Assembly: GCA_003448875.1 (NCBI GenBank)
Contig: DLXG01000209.1
Span: 1-6,620, forward strand
Source: Anaerolineaceae bacterium
GTDB taxonomy: Bacteria > Chloroflexota > Anaerolineae > Anaerolineales > Anaerolineaceae
Direction: 5' to 3'
DNA length: 6,620 nucleotides
In this document: positions 1-6,019 of the stretch, piece after piece
Position numbering within the stretch: position 1 is the first letter of the stretch
How the letters are laid out: every line of letters starts with the position of its first letter
Notes under the pieces: generated by a model
Told to the model about the DNA's origin: nothing
Database searches by the model: none
The model's input: only the letters and a program-made list of their open reading frames with translations
Translations under genes and position numbers: made by a program

Positions 1-1368
1 CAGCAGCCCCTGCGGGTTGGCGCACCCCCGCTGGATTATCCGCAATACAGCCGCCGTTTCAATGTCCGCTTTGACTTCCGCCCCGTTCGTAATCTGAGTA
101 TGGTTTACGTACCGGGTTTGCCGGTTGCCCTCAACCGCAATGTGCAAATCATTTATGACGGCACAGAACCCGGCAAAATTGAAGATGTGATCACTGTGCT
201 GGCAGACCCTGATATTCCACCCGGCGCTACCTATCAGGTGACTTCATCAATTGCTTCACCCACCATTGCTGCGATGCGCGAAGCCGGTGAGGAATATCCT
301 CAATGGGTGACGGATCGCTACCTGCAATTGCCAGCCAATATGCCGCAGAGCATCCGTGATCTGGCTGCCGAGATCACCGCAGGGTTGGAAACACCGTATG
401 ATAAAGCCGCTGCAATCACGCTTTGGCTGAGAGAGAATATCGCCTACTCTGCAACTATCCCCGATCCTCCTACCGGCAGAGACCCGGTGGAATGGGTATT
501 ATTCGAGCACAAACAAGCCTTTTGCAATTATTACGCCGCAGCTCAGGTGCTCATGCTCCGTTCGCTCGGCGTTCCAGCCCGCTGGGTAATCGGCTACGCG
601 CAAGGATTTCTGGATGAAGAGGAAGACCTGTATTGGGTACGCGATTTGGATCGCCATGCCTGGCCGGAAGTATTCTTTCCCGGTATCGGCTGGGTCGAAT
701 TTGAGCCAACCGCCCTTCAAGCCGCCATTGAACGACCCAGCGGTTCCACCACCGAAGACCGCACTCCCCTGCCTCAGCCCAACCCCAATCAGCCGCAACT
801 GCTGGATGATTTCGAAGAGGCTACTCGTTTCGATGAAAATCAAGCCTCCGAAGCGGTAAATTTGCAAACCACACCACTGGTCAGCGCCACCTTGATCATC
901 TTGGGGCTGGTCATTGCTGGAATTGTGATCTTTCTGGTGGCAGCCAATGGACGCCGTCGCCGTTGGTTTCCTCAGCAGAGTTTTCCGGCCTTTTTGGAAA
1001 CCAGCCTGCGTAACCGCGGCTGGCACATCCCCCGCTGGCTGCAACAATGGTCGTATTACTCTCAATTGACCCCCATAAAACGCTCTTTTTATCGCATCCA
1101 TTGGCTGTGCCGGTTGTTGAAAATTCCCATCAGCCCTACCCAAACACCCGCTGAACAAATCCAAACCCTGATCACCAGCCTGCCGGAAGTGAAAGAGGCC
1201 GCACTGCGGCTTTTACAGGAATACCAGAAAGACGCTTACAGTCCATATCCAGCTGATGCCGTCGCTGCTCAACAATCTGCCCGCCTGATCTGGAAACTGG
1301 CGTTTCAAAATCGGGGTAAAATGATTCTGGCCAAACTGGGAGGAAAACCTCTCGAAAGTAATGCCTAG
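1..1368 (+). CDS. TgpA-like membrane-anchored transglutaminase-like protein, 5' end missing
   Basis: The frame is open from base 1, so the gene begins upstream; about 455 codons are visible. Numbering by visible codon, a transglutaminase-like core spans about 110-240. It shows Cys175 in AFCNYYAA (bases 523-525), His219 in RHAWPE (655-657) and Glu235 in WVEFEPT (703-705). The 44 and 16 residue spacings match the Cys-His-Asp triad I recall for Pseudomonas TgpA, but the third residue is Glu instead of Asp. A Pro- and acid-rich linker follows, then one membrane helix (about 877-945) ending in RRRR. By the positive-inside rule the catalytic domain is outside and the C-terminal tail inside. The tail (YRIHWLCRLL...TPAEQIQTL) resembles DUF4129, as in TgpA. 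In that family more membrane helices precede the core; they would lie upstream of this window. Activity could be peptidase or transglutaminase-like; the substrate is unknown. The family assignment is firm, the function is not. Confidence 0.88.
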   Translation, partial: QQPLRVGAPPLDYPQYSRRFNVRFDFRPVRNLSMVYVPGLPVALNRNVQIIYDGTEPGKIEDVITVLADPDIPPGATYQVTSSIASPTIAAMREAGEEYPQWVTDRYLQLPANMPQSIRDLAAEITAGLETPYDKAAAITLWLRENIAYSATIPDPPTGRDPVEWVLFEHKQAFCNYYAAAQVLMLRSLGVPARWVIGYAQGFLDEEEDLYWVRDLDRHAWPEVFFPGIGWVEFEPTALQAAIERPSGSTTEDRTPLPQPNPNQPQLLDDFEEATRFDENQASEAVNLQTTPLVSATLIILGLVIAGIVIFLVAANGRRRRWFPQQSFPAFLETSLRNRGWHIPRWLQQWSYYSQLTPIKRSFYRIHWLCRLLKIPISPTQTPAEQIQTLITSLPEVKEAALRLLQEYQKDAYSPYPADAVAAQQSARLIWKLAFQNRGKMILAKLGGKPLESNA

Positions 1369-1378
1369 ATTCCCCCTC

Positions 1379-1384
1379 AGGAAG
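1379..1384 (+). promoter_or_regulatory. Ribosome binding site (AGGAAG) that selects the TTG start of the cyclase gene
   Basis: AGGAAG lies six bases before TTG at 1391. The next in-frame start, ATG at 1412, has no comparable purine-rich motif before it. The site falls in the 22 bp gap after the transglutaminase stop, which fits one transcript for both genes. Confidence 0.65.
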
Positions 1385-1390
1385 TAAAAA

Positions 1391-3112
1391 TTGAGCGAGA
1401 TTAAGTCCACCATGCGGGGCGATCAACTGGCAGCCAACCTGGAAAAGTTACGATCAGCCTGCTACTCCATTTACAATTATCTGCAGGCTAATCGCCCCGC
1501 TGCGCTGCCCCCATCATTTTTTGAAGCGGTCTTCGGGATAAATGCGCTGGTAAAGAAAATTACCACGCAATTTGAGGAATTGGAAGAAGAACGCCGCAGC
1601 CTGACAGCCCTGGCCGGCATGGGACAGGTGATCAACACTTCTCTGGAATTGAACACCGTTCTGCAAATTGTGATGGACACCATCATTCGGCTTACCGGCG
1701 CGGAGCGCGGCTTTTTAATGCTCAAAGATGAAAGCGGCAATCTGATCACCCGCATTGCCCGCAATTGGGTGCAGGAATCCCTGAACACGACCGAACTTCA
1801 GATCAGTTTCACAGTGGTTGACCGGGTTGCCAGCGAGGGTTTGCCTGTTTTGACCACCAATGCACAGGAAGACCCCCGCTTCGGCAAACAGGACTCGGTG
1901 ATTGCCCACAACCTGCGCTCCATCATGTGCGTGCCCTTGAGGGTTAAAAGCGAAGTCACTGGGGTTATCTATGTGGATAACCGTATCCGTAGCGGTTTGT
2001 TTACTTCCAAACAGTTAGATTTGCTGGCAGCCTTTGCCAACCAGGCAGCGGTTGCCATTGAAAACGCGCGTCTGTTCGCATCGGTACAGCGCAGCCTTGC
2101 CGAAGTAACCGAACTGAAAAGTTTGATGGACAAGGTTTTCGCCTCCATCGCCAGCGGCGTCATCACAGCCGACATTCATGGGAATATCTTGCTCTGCAAC
2201 CGCGCAGCCGAGCAGATCCTTAACCAGAAGGCGGCGGAGCTTGGCAGTCAAAGGCTACAGGTAATTCTCTCATCCTTATCCCCCGCCCTGTTACCTGAGC
2301 TGGAACAAGTGCTGCAATCGGAACAGCCGGTTTTGGGTCTGGAAATTTCGCCGGCTATTGCGGGACGCGGGCGGATTGACCTGCGCCTCAGCATCACCCC
2401 CGTAAAAGATGGGCAGCAGCAAACCCAGGGGGTGGCACTGGTGCTGGACGATTTGACCGAGAAGAAATTACTGGAAGCCCAGCGGCGGCTATTCGAGAAA
2501 ATGGTTTCACCTGCCGTCATTCGTCAATTAAACCCGGACAGTCTTATTCTGGGCGGGCAGCGCAAGGAAATTACCGTATTATTCGCTGATATTCGCGGCT
2601 TTACCGGCATCAGTGAAACATTATCTCCGGAAGAGCTGGTTTCCATCCTCAATCGTCACCTGGCCGCAGCAGCCGAGGCCATATTGCAGGAAGAGGGAAC
2701 CATAGACAAGTTCCTCGGCGATGCGGTGATGGCATGGTTCAATGCCCCCGTACGCCAACCCGACCACGCCCTGCGCGCTGTTCGGGCGGCCTTACACATC
2801 CGGGATTCCTTAAAATCCCTTCACCAACAATTACCACCTGCGCAACGGCTCTCTTTTGGCATTGGAATTCACACTGGAGAAGCCGTGCTCGGCTTAATTG
2901 GCAGCGAGAAACGGCTTGAATATACCGCCATAGGGGATTGCATCAACACCGCTAAACGAATTCAGGAAAACGCCCGCCCTGACCAGATACTGGTAACTCA
3001 GGAAGTAATTAATCGTCTGGATGGTTACGCGGTTTACCAGCCCGTAGAAGCCATTCAGGCCAAAGGTAAACGCGAACCTATTCGGGTGTACGAGATCAAT
3101 TTTCTTGTTTAG
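1391..3112 (+). CDS. GAF-PAS-class III adenylate/guanylate cyclase
   Basis: A soluble 573-residue signalling enzyme, predicted to turn ATP into cAMP in the cytoplasm. Order: a helical N-terminus of no known family (about 1-70, coiled-coil-like near FEELEEERRS), GAF (about 70-230), PAS (about 243-355), a linking helix (about 356-380) and a class III cyclase domain (about 388-573). All six key residues can be placed by comparison with mycobacterial Rv1625c: metal-binding Asp400 (FADIRGFT) and Asp444 (DKFLGD), base-selecting Lys440 and Thr512 (EYTAIGD), and transition-state Asn519 and Arg523 (NTAKR). Their spacings match. Lys/Thr is the pair found in cyanobacterial CyaC-type adenylate cyclases, so ATP is the likelier substrate. 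The GAF domain lacks a clear NKFDE motif, so cyclic nucleotide binding is not supported; its ligand is unknown. No membrane segment or receiver domain is seen. The TTG start is chosen for its ribosome binding site; ATG at 1412 would shorten the protein by 7 residues. Confidence 0.93.
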   Translation: MSEIKSTMRGDQLAANLEKLRSACYSIYNYLQANRPAALPPSFFEAVFGINALVKKITTQFEELEEERRSLTALAGMGQVINTSLELNTVLQIVMDTIIRLTGAERGFLMLKDESGNLITRIARNWVQESLNTTELQISFTVVDRVASEGLPVLTTNAQEDPRFGKQDSVIAHNLRSIMCVPLRVKSEVTGVIYVDNRIRSGLFTSKQLDLLAAFANQAAVAIENARLFASVQRSLAEVTELKSLMDKVFASIASGVITADIHGNILLCNRAAEQILNQKAAELGSQRLQVILSSLSPALLPELEQVLQSEQPVLGLEISPAIAGRGRIDLRLSITPVKDGQQQTQGVALVLDDLTEKKLLEAQRRLFEKMVSPAVIRQLNPDSLILGGQRKEITVLFADIRGFTGISETLSPEELVSILNRHLAAAAEAILQEEGTIDKFLGDAVMAWFNAPVRQPDHALRAVRAALHIRDSLKSLHQQLPPAQRLSFGIGIHTGEAVLGLIGSEKRLEYTAIGDCINTAKRIQENARPDQILVTQEVINRLDGYAVYQPVEAIQAKGKREPIRVYEINFLV

Positions 3113-4233
3113 CCCCGCCCACTGCCGTTTTTTTGCCAGATGCGCTCAATGACCATCAATACCTGCTGAAGCCCTAAGCGGATGGGCGGAATTTCGAGAT
3201 ACTCAGCAGGGGTGTGGGGAGCGCCTCCGCGCGTCAAACCTAAACAAACTGCCGGGATTCCCCGGCTGAGGGGAATATTGGCATCGGTCGAGCCAATTTC
3301 CAGCACCGCCGGCACGTGCAACTCTGCCAGACACTCCAATGTCAGTTTCACCAACGGATGAGAAGGCCGGATACTTCCTGCTGGTCGGACACCGATCAAT
3401 TCCATCTCAAAATGCACCCCTTTACGCTCCCGGCTTAAAACAATTCTCTTAACCCGCTGAATGAGCCGATTCAAGCCGTTTTGATCCTCAGAGCGCAAGT
3501 CCACTTCACAAAATGCGCTTGCAGCAATCGTATTGATCGAGGTTCCACCCTGCACGATGCCCACATTCAGGCTGGAACGCGGTTTTTGCGGCAAAATTAT
3601 TTCGGCCATGGTGTGAATCACAGCCGCCAGTTCGTGAATGGCCGAGGGTTCGCCCTGATTAACCCACGCATGCCCGCCCTGACACTGAGCAGTGATGCGA
3701 TAACGGGCAACCCCCAGACCGCGATGGCAAACCTGTCCTAAACCAAGACCTTCCAAAACGATATAAGCCTGCACATCTTCACCAAACCGATCCACTACTG
3801 TTCTCATTCCGGCCAGATTGCCAAGACCTTCTTCACACACATCCGCCACGAGCCAGATATCCCCTTCAAACCGTTGGCCGTGTTGAACCAGACATCGGCC
3901 AATCGTCAACAGGGCTGCCAGACCCAGCGCATTATCCGCCGCACCGGGACCGCTAATTTTTGCGGTTGTGACTTCCAATGGTAAAGGTAAATCGGATGGG
4001 TGCACTGAATCGAGGTGGGCTGATAGGATGAGCGGCAAAGCATCTCCACCCTTCCAGCGCGCAAACACATTGCCCTGCTCATCCATAGAAACCTCATCCA
4101 GCCCGATGCGCAGTAATTCATCGCGCATATAGGCTGCCCGCCGGCTTTCATAAAAAGTTGGTGCCGGAATCTGTTGAATACGGGCAGTTTGCGCCACAAT
4201 ATAATCCAGCAATTCAGCCGGCAGAGGAATCAT
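3109..4233 (-). CDS. M20-family zinc metallohydrolase (peptidase or amidohydrolase)
   Basis: A 374-residue cytoplasmic enzyme (no signal peptide) of the M20 clan, which uses two metal ions to cut peptide or amide bonds. Expected ligands are visible: His73 and Asp75 (SAHLDSVHP), bridging Asp100 (GAADN), catalytic Glu134 and ligand Glu135 (CEEGLGN), Glu161 (VLEG) and His340 (PHTPAE). The lid/dimerisation domain is about 170-285, with QGGHAW around residue 185. Glu at 161 resembles carboxypeptidase G2-type enzymes more than PepT/PepV-type enzymes, which have Asp there; this is only a hint. Length is normal for the family. The ATG overlaps the stop of the upstream kinase gene by one base (TGATG), and a modest GGTGAG lies nine bases before it (4243-4248), so translation is probably coupled. 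The substrate cannot be read from the sequence; M20 names such as dipeptidase, tripeptidase or deacetylase would be guesses. Confidence 0.9.
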   Translation of the reverse strand: MIPLPAELLDYIVAQTARIQQIPAPTFYESRRAAYMRDELLRIGLDEVSMDEQGNVFARWKGGDALPLILSAHLDSVHPSDLPLPLEVTTAKISGPGAADNALGLAALLTIGRCLVQHGQRFEGDIWLVADVCEEGLGNLAGMRTVVDRFGEDVQAYIVLEGLGLGQVCHRGLGVARYRITAQCQGGHAWVNQGEPSAIHELAAVIHTMAEIILPQKPRSSLNVGIVQGGTSINTIAASAFCEVDLRSEDQNGLNRLIQRVKRIVLSRERKGVHFEMELIGVRPAGSIRPSHPLVKLTLECLAELHVPAVLEIGSTDANIPLSRGIPAVCLGLTRGGAPHTPAEYLEIPPIRLGLQQVLMVIERIWQKNGSGRG

Positions 4234-5249
4234 CAGGCTTTACTCACCATTTCGCGTAATTTATCCAGTCGCAGTTTGGGCAGGCCAGGCAGCACATCCA
4301 GCGCGTAAAAAGGACCGCTGCCTTCTACAACAATCGAAGCCGAAATATTACCCCATAACGTTGCCTCTAAGGGATCATACGTCTGGCGTAACCCCGCCAG
4401 AAAACCCCCGCAAAAAGCATCCCCTGCACCGGTTGGGTCTACCACCCGGGCAGGATAAGCCGGCACCATCCAGCGTTGACGACTAGCCCGTGAATAAATC
4501 CACTGTCCCTGACTGCCTCTCTTGATTACCACAATTTCACAATCAAATGAACTCAGCCGCTCAGCCATTTCCCACAAGTCATCGGTCAAGCCCTCGTATA
4601 AACGGCGAATCTTTTTCTCCGAACAAATTATGGCGCTAACCCCCCGCAACATCGCTGGTAAGTCATCACGAAACGTCGGATTCATACTCCCCTCAGAAGG
4701 ATCCATGGTGAGAGTAGTGATTTGCCCCCGGCGGAAAAGGGAAGGCAGCAAGGCTTGCGTAAGGTAATCAATCGGGGCTATATGAGCGGCAGTAGCATCC
4801 AGATAGTCTGGAGGAAAGTCGCCAGCACGAATAGTCCAATCGGTTGGCTGCACCCGGCTGTCAATTTGGGTGGCAGGGATAGAATAACCCAGCAATGCCT
4901 TTGGAAAAGGCAAACCCAGCCGGGAAAAGTGGGCCAGCGGAGCATCGGAAACTTTTTCATCCCCATTTGGATAGGCCGCAAAGTACCTCGCTTCAAGCGC
5001 GGTTGGCAGAACTTTAATGCCCCGGCAGTCGAAACCACGTGCCGCAAATTGATCGAGCCATTCATGGGGATAATCTTCACCGACCCGCCCAATCAAACCA
5101 ATTCCCTGATCCCATAACCTGACCCCCACGGCAGTATAGATCAGACTGCCACCCGGAATATCCAACGCGGGCTTGTGATTGTAAGGCAGAATAAACTCCC
5201 GCCTCAACTTACCGGCAATCAAATAGCGGATAAAAGGAGCGCTTTCCAA
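4233..5249 (-). CDS. PfkB-family carbohydrate/nucleoside kinase
   Basis: A 338-residue cytoplasmic kinase of the ribokinase/PfkB family, which moves phosphate from ATP to a sugar, nucleoside or related alcohol. The C-terminal signature is intact: VVDPTGAGDAFCGGFLAGL at about 269-287, with catalytic-base Asp277 and the GAGD anion hole. The N-terminal signature is altered: GGSLIYTAVG (33-42) has Tyr where most members have Asn (GGxxxNxA). The first strand, RYLIAGKLRREF, lacks the substrate-binding Asp usual near this point in ribokinase. The substrate is therefore probably not ribose or fructose 6-phosphate. The start is TTG at 5249. An in-frame stop lies 27 bases upstream of it, no ATG lies between, and GGGGG four bases before the TTG (5254-5258) is a weak ribosome binding site. 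The gap to the preceding gene is 31 bp, and the stop overlaps the ATG of the M20 hydrolase, so the two products probably act together. Confidence 0.88.
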   Translation of the reverse strand: MESAPFIRYLIAGKLRREFILPYNHKPALDIPGGSLIYTAVGVRLWDQGIGLIGRVGEDYPHEWLDQFAARGFDCRGIKVLPTALEARYFAAYPNGDEKVSDAPLAHFSRLGLPFPKALLGYSIPATQIDSRVQPTDWTIRAGDFPPDYLDATAAHIAPIDYLTQALLPSLFRRGQITTLTMDPSEGSMNPTFRDDLPAMLRGVSAIICSEKKIRRLYEGLTDDLWEMAERLSSFDCEIVVIKRGSQGQWIYSRASRQRWMVPAYPARVVDPTGAGDAFCGGFLAGLRQTYDPLEATLWGNISASIVVEGSGPFYALDVLPGLPKLRLDKLREMVSKA

Positions 5250-5280
5250 TAGACCCCCGCCCGGCGCGATTGTTATTCAG

Positions 5281-5484
5281 TTACTTTTTTGAACCGGCAA
5301 TGTCGGAAATCAGTCGGAGCAGCCCCAGCACACCCACACCAACCTTGACCCCATCGCCGGCGGTCAAGCGCGGCATCTGCTGAGTTTCTTCTGCCCGCTG
5401 GATGAGGAGCAGAGCGGCAATAATACCGGCTGCTGCCCCAATTAAGCCCCCAATCACAATCGTTTTTGTTTTCCAATTTTCCAT
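5281..5484 (-). CDS. Small single-helix membrane protein, function unknown
   Basis: A 67-residue protein that I do not assign to a named family. After MENWKTK comes a Gly/Ala-rich hydrophobic helix (about 8-28, IVIGGLIGAAAGIIAALLLIQ), then a charged stretch RAEETQQM, then a second mildly hydrophobic stretch (about 47-63, VKVGVGVLGLLRLISDI) and a lysine end. The GxxxGAAAG pattern resembles glycine-zipper helices and suggests packing against itself or another membrane protein. It is probably real despite its size: ATG is preceded at seven bases by GAGGA, and it sits in line between two same-strand genes with gaps of 41 and 31 bp. It may work with the two-helix membrane protein just upstream, but that is inferred from position alone. 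Confidence 0.78.
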   Translation of the reverse strand: MENWKTKTIVIGGLIGAAAGIIAALLLIQRAEETQQMPRLTAGDGVKVGVGVLGLLRLISDIAGSKK

Positions 5485-5491
5485 TTAGAAA

Positions 5492-5496
5492 TCCTC
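5492..5496 (-). promoter_or_regulatory. Ribosome binding site (GAGGA) of the 67-residue membrane protein
   Basis: On the minus strand GAGGA stands seven bases before ATG at 5484. It is the clearest ribosome binding site on this strand and fixes the start in this frame over an ATG at 5476 in another frame. Confidence 0.7.
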
Positions 5497-5525
5497 GTGG
5501 AATGAAATGAGATTAAGACTGAATC

Positions 5526-5954
5526 TCAACGGTGAACGATTTTTGATCGAAGCGTTTGGAAGCCTGCTGTCCAGCCGCCCCAGCGAATGAAAGGCCGGGC
5601 CAGCCGATCACATAAGGCTTTTACCCGCAGCACCATGACTTGGGAGTACACCTGCCCAACCCTCAGGTAGGGTGGCAGCACCCGCAGGAGTTTATTCATC
5701 AGGTAAATCAGCCCGATATTCAATAACAGAAACAAAAGCGCGAGAATTATCAGCGGGCTGATCAGCCAGATCAAGGAAATTGCCGCCCAATGTCCGGTGC
5801 GGGATGTTGACAGGGAAGGGGTCAGCACCATTAATAACCCCAGAGCAAGAAAAACCACTGCCGCCGCAATCACCGGCACCAAAATCTGCCAGATCACTTG
5901 CTTCTGGTGTTTTCGAAAGGATGGCGATGGCGGGGTTGAATGCTCGGAGCTCAT
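5526..5954 (-). CDS. Two-helix membrane protein, function unknown
   Basis: A 142-residue protein that I do not recognise as a named family. The N-terminus (1-19) is polar, rich in Ser/Pro and then basic (RKHQKQ). Two strongly hydrophobic segments follow, about 20-44 (VIWQILVPVIAAAVVFLALG) and 57-86 (AAISLIWLISPLIILALLFL), joined by a short Ser/Thr loop. The C-terminal 56 residues carry many Arg/Lys and look amphipathic (LPPYLRVGQVYSQVMVLRVKALCDRLARPF). Both ends are predicted to face the cytoplasm. There is no ribosome binding site before the ATG; instead an extended -10 element ends six bases before it, so the mRNA may begin at the start codon. No other in-frame ATG occurs until about residue 42, after the first helix, which supports this start. 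The gene is 41 bp upstream of the 67-residue membrane protein. Confidence 0.78.
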   Translation of the reverse strand: MSSEHSTPPSPSFRKHQKQVIWQILVPVIAAAVVFLALGLLMVLTPSLSTSRTGHWAAISLIWLISPLIILALLFLLLNIGLIYLMNKLLRVLPPYLRVGQVYSQVMVLRVKALCDRLARPFIRWGGWTAGFQTLRSKIVHR

Positions 5955-5972
5955 GCATTTATTGTAGCATGA
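5951..5972. repeat. Inverted repeat TCATGC-N10-GCATGA around the -10 element
   Basis: Perfect 6-bp arms at 5951-5956 and 5967-5972 flank a 10-base spacer that contains the predicted -10 hexamer. One arm covers the start codon and the other the TG extension of the -10. The position suits an operator, but arms this short can arise by chance. As an RNA hairpin it would need transcription to start further upstream. Confidence 0.35.
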
Positions 5973-5989
5973 AACCGATGCTTAAAAAA
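5961..5989 (-). promoter_or_regulatory. Predicted promoter with extended -10, possibly leaderless
   Basis: On the minus strand TGCTACAAT (5969-5961) fits the extended -10 pattern TGnTAnnnT. Exactly six bases separate the hexamer from ATG at 5954, so transcription would begin at or next to the A of ATG. The -35 region is only a T-rich run (about 5984-5989), which is acceptable for an extended -10 promoter. It would drive the two membrane proteins, the kinase and the hydrolase independently of prmC. This is read by eye and not measured. Confidence 0.5.
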
Positions 5990-6019
5990 CACCCGCCCGC
6001 GCAATAACCCAATCAGGTT

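Noticed and set aside
499..1164. Long minus-strand open frame opposite the transglutaminase gene
   Set aside because: Its translation shows no recognisable motif, and the plus strand here carries clear catalytic motifs of a known family. It is an antisense shadow.
1412..1414. ATG as the start of the cyclase gene
   Set aside because: It lacks a ribosome binding site, while TTG at 1391 has AGGAAG at a good distance. The difference is only 7 residues, so it is not fully excluded.
3128..3134. Run of seven T on the plus strand just after the cyclase stop, as a possible terminator
   Set aside because: The only upstream pairing I find (GGGTG with CGCCC) needs a long loop and ends several bases before the T-run, and the run lies inside the C-terminal codons of the hydrolase gene.
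4722..5117. 131-codon plus-strand open frame opposite the PfkB kinase
   Set aside because: No domain is visible in it, and it lies fully antisense to a gene with strong family motifs.
5250..5280. GC-rich gap before the kinase gene as a promoter or hairpin
   Set aside because: I see no -10-like element or stem here; GGGGG near the end is better explained as a weak ribosome binding site.
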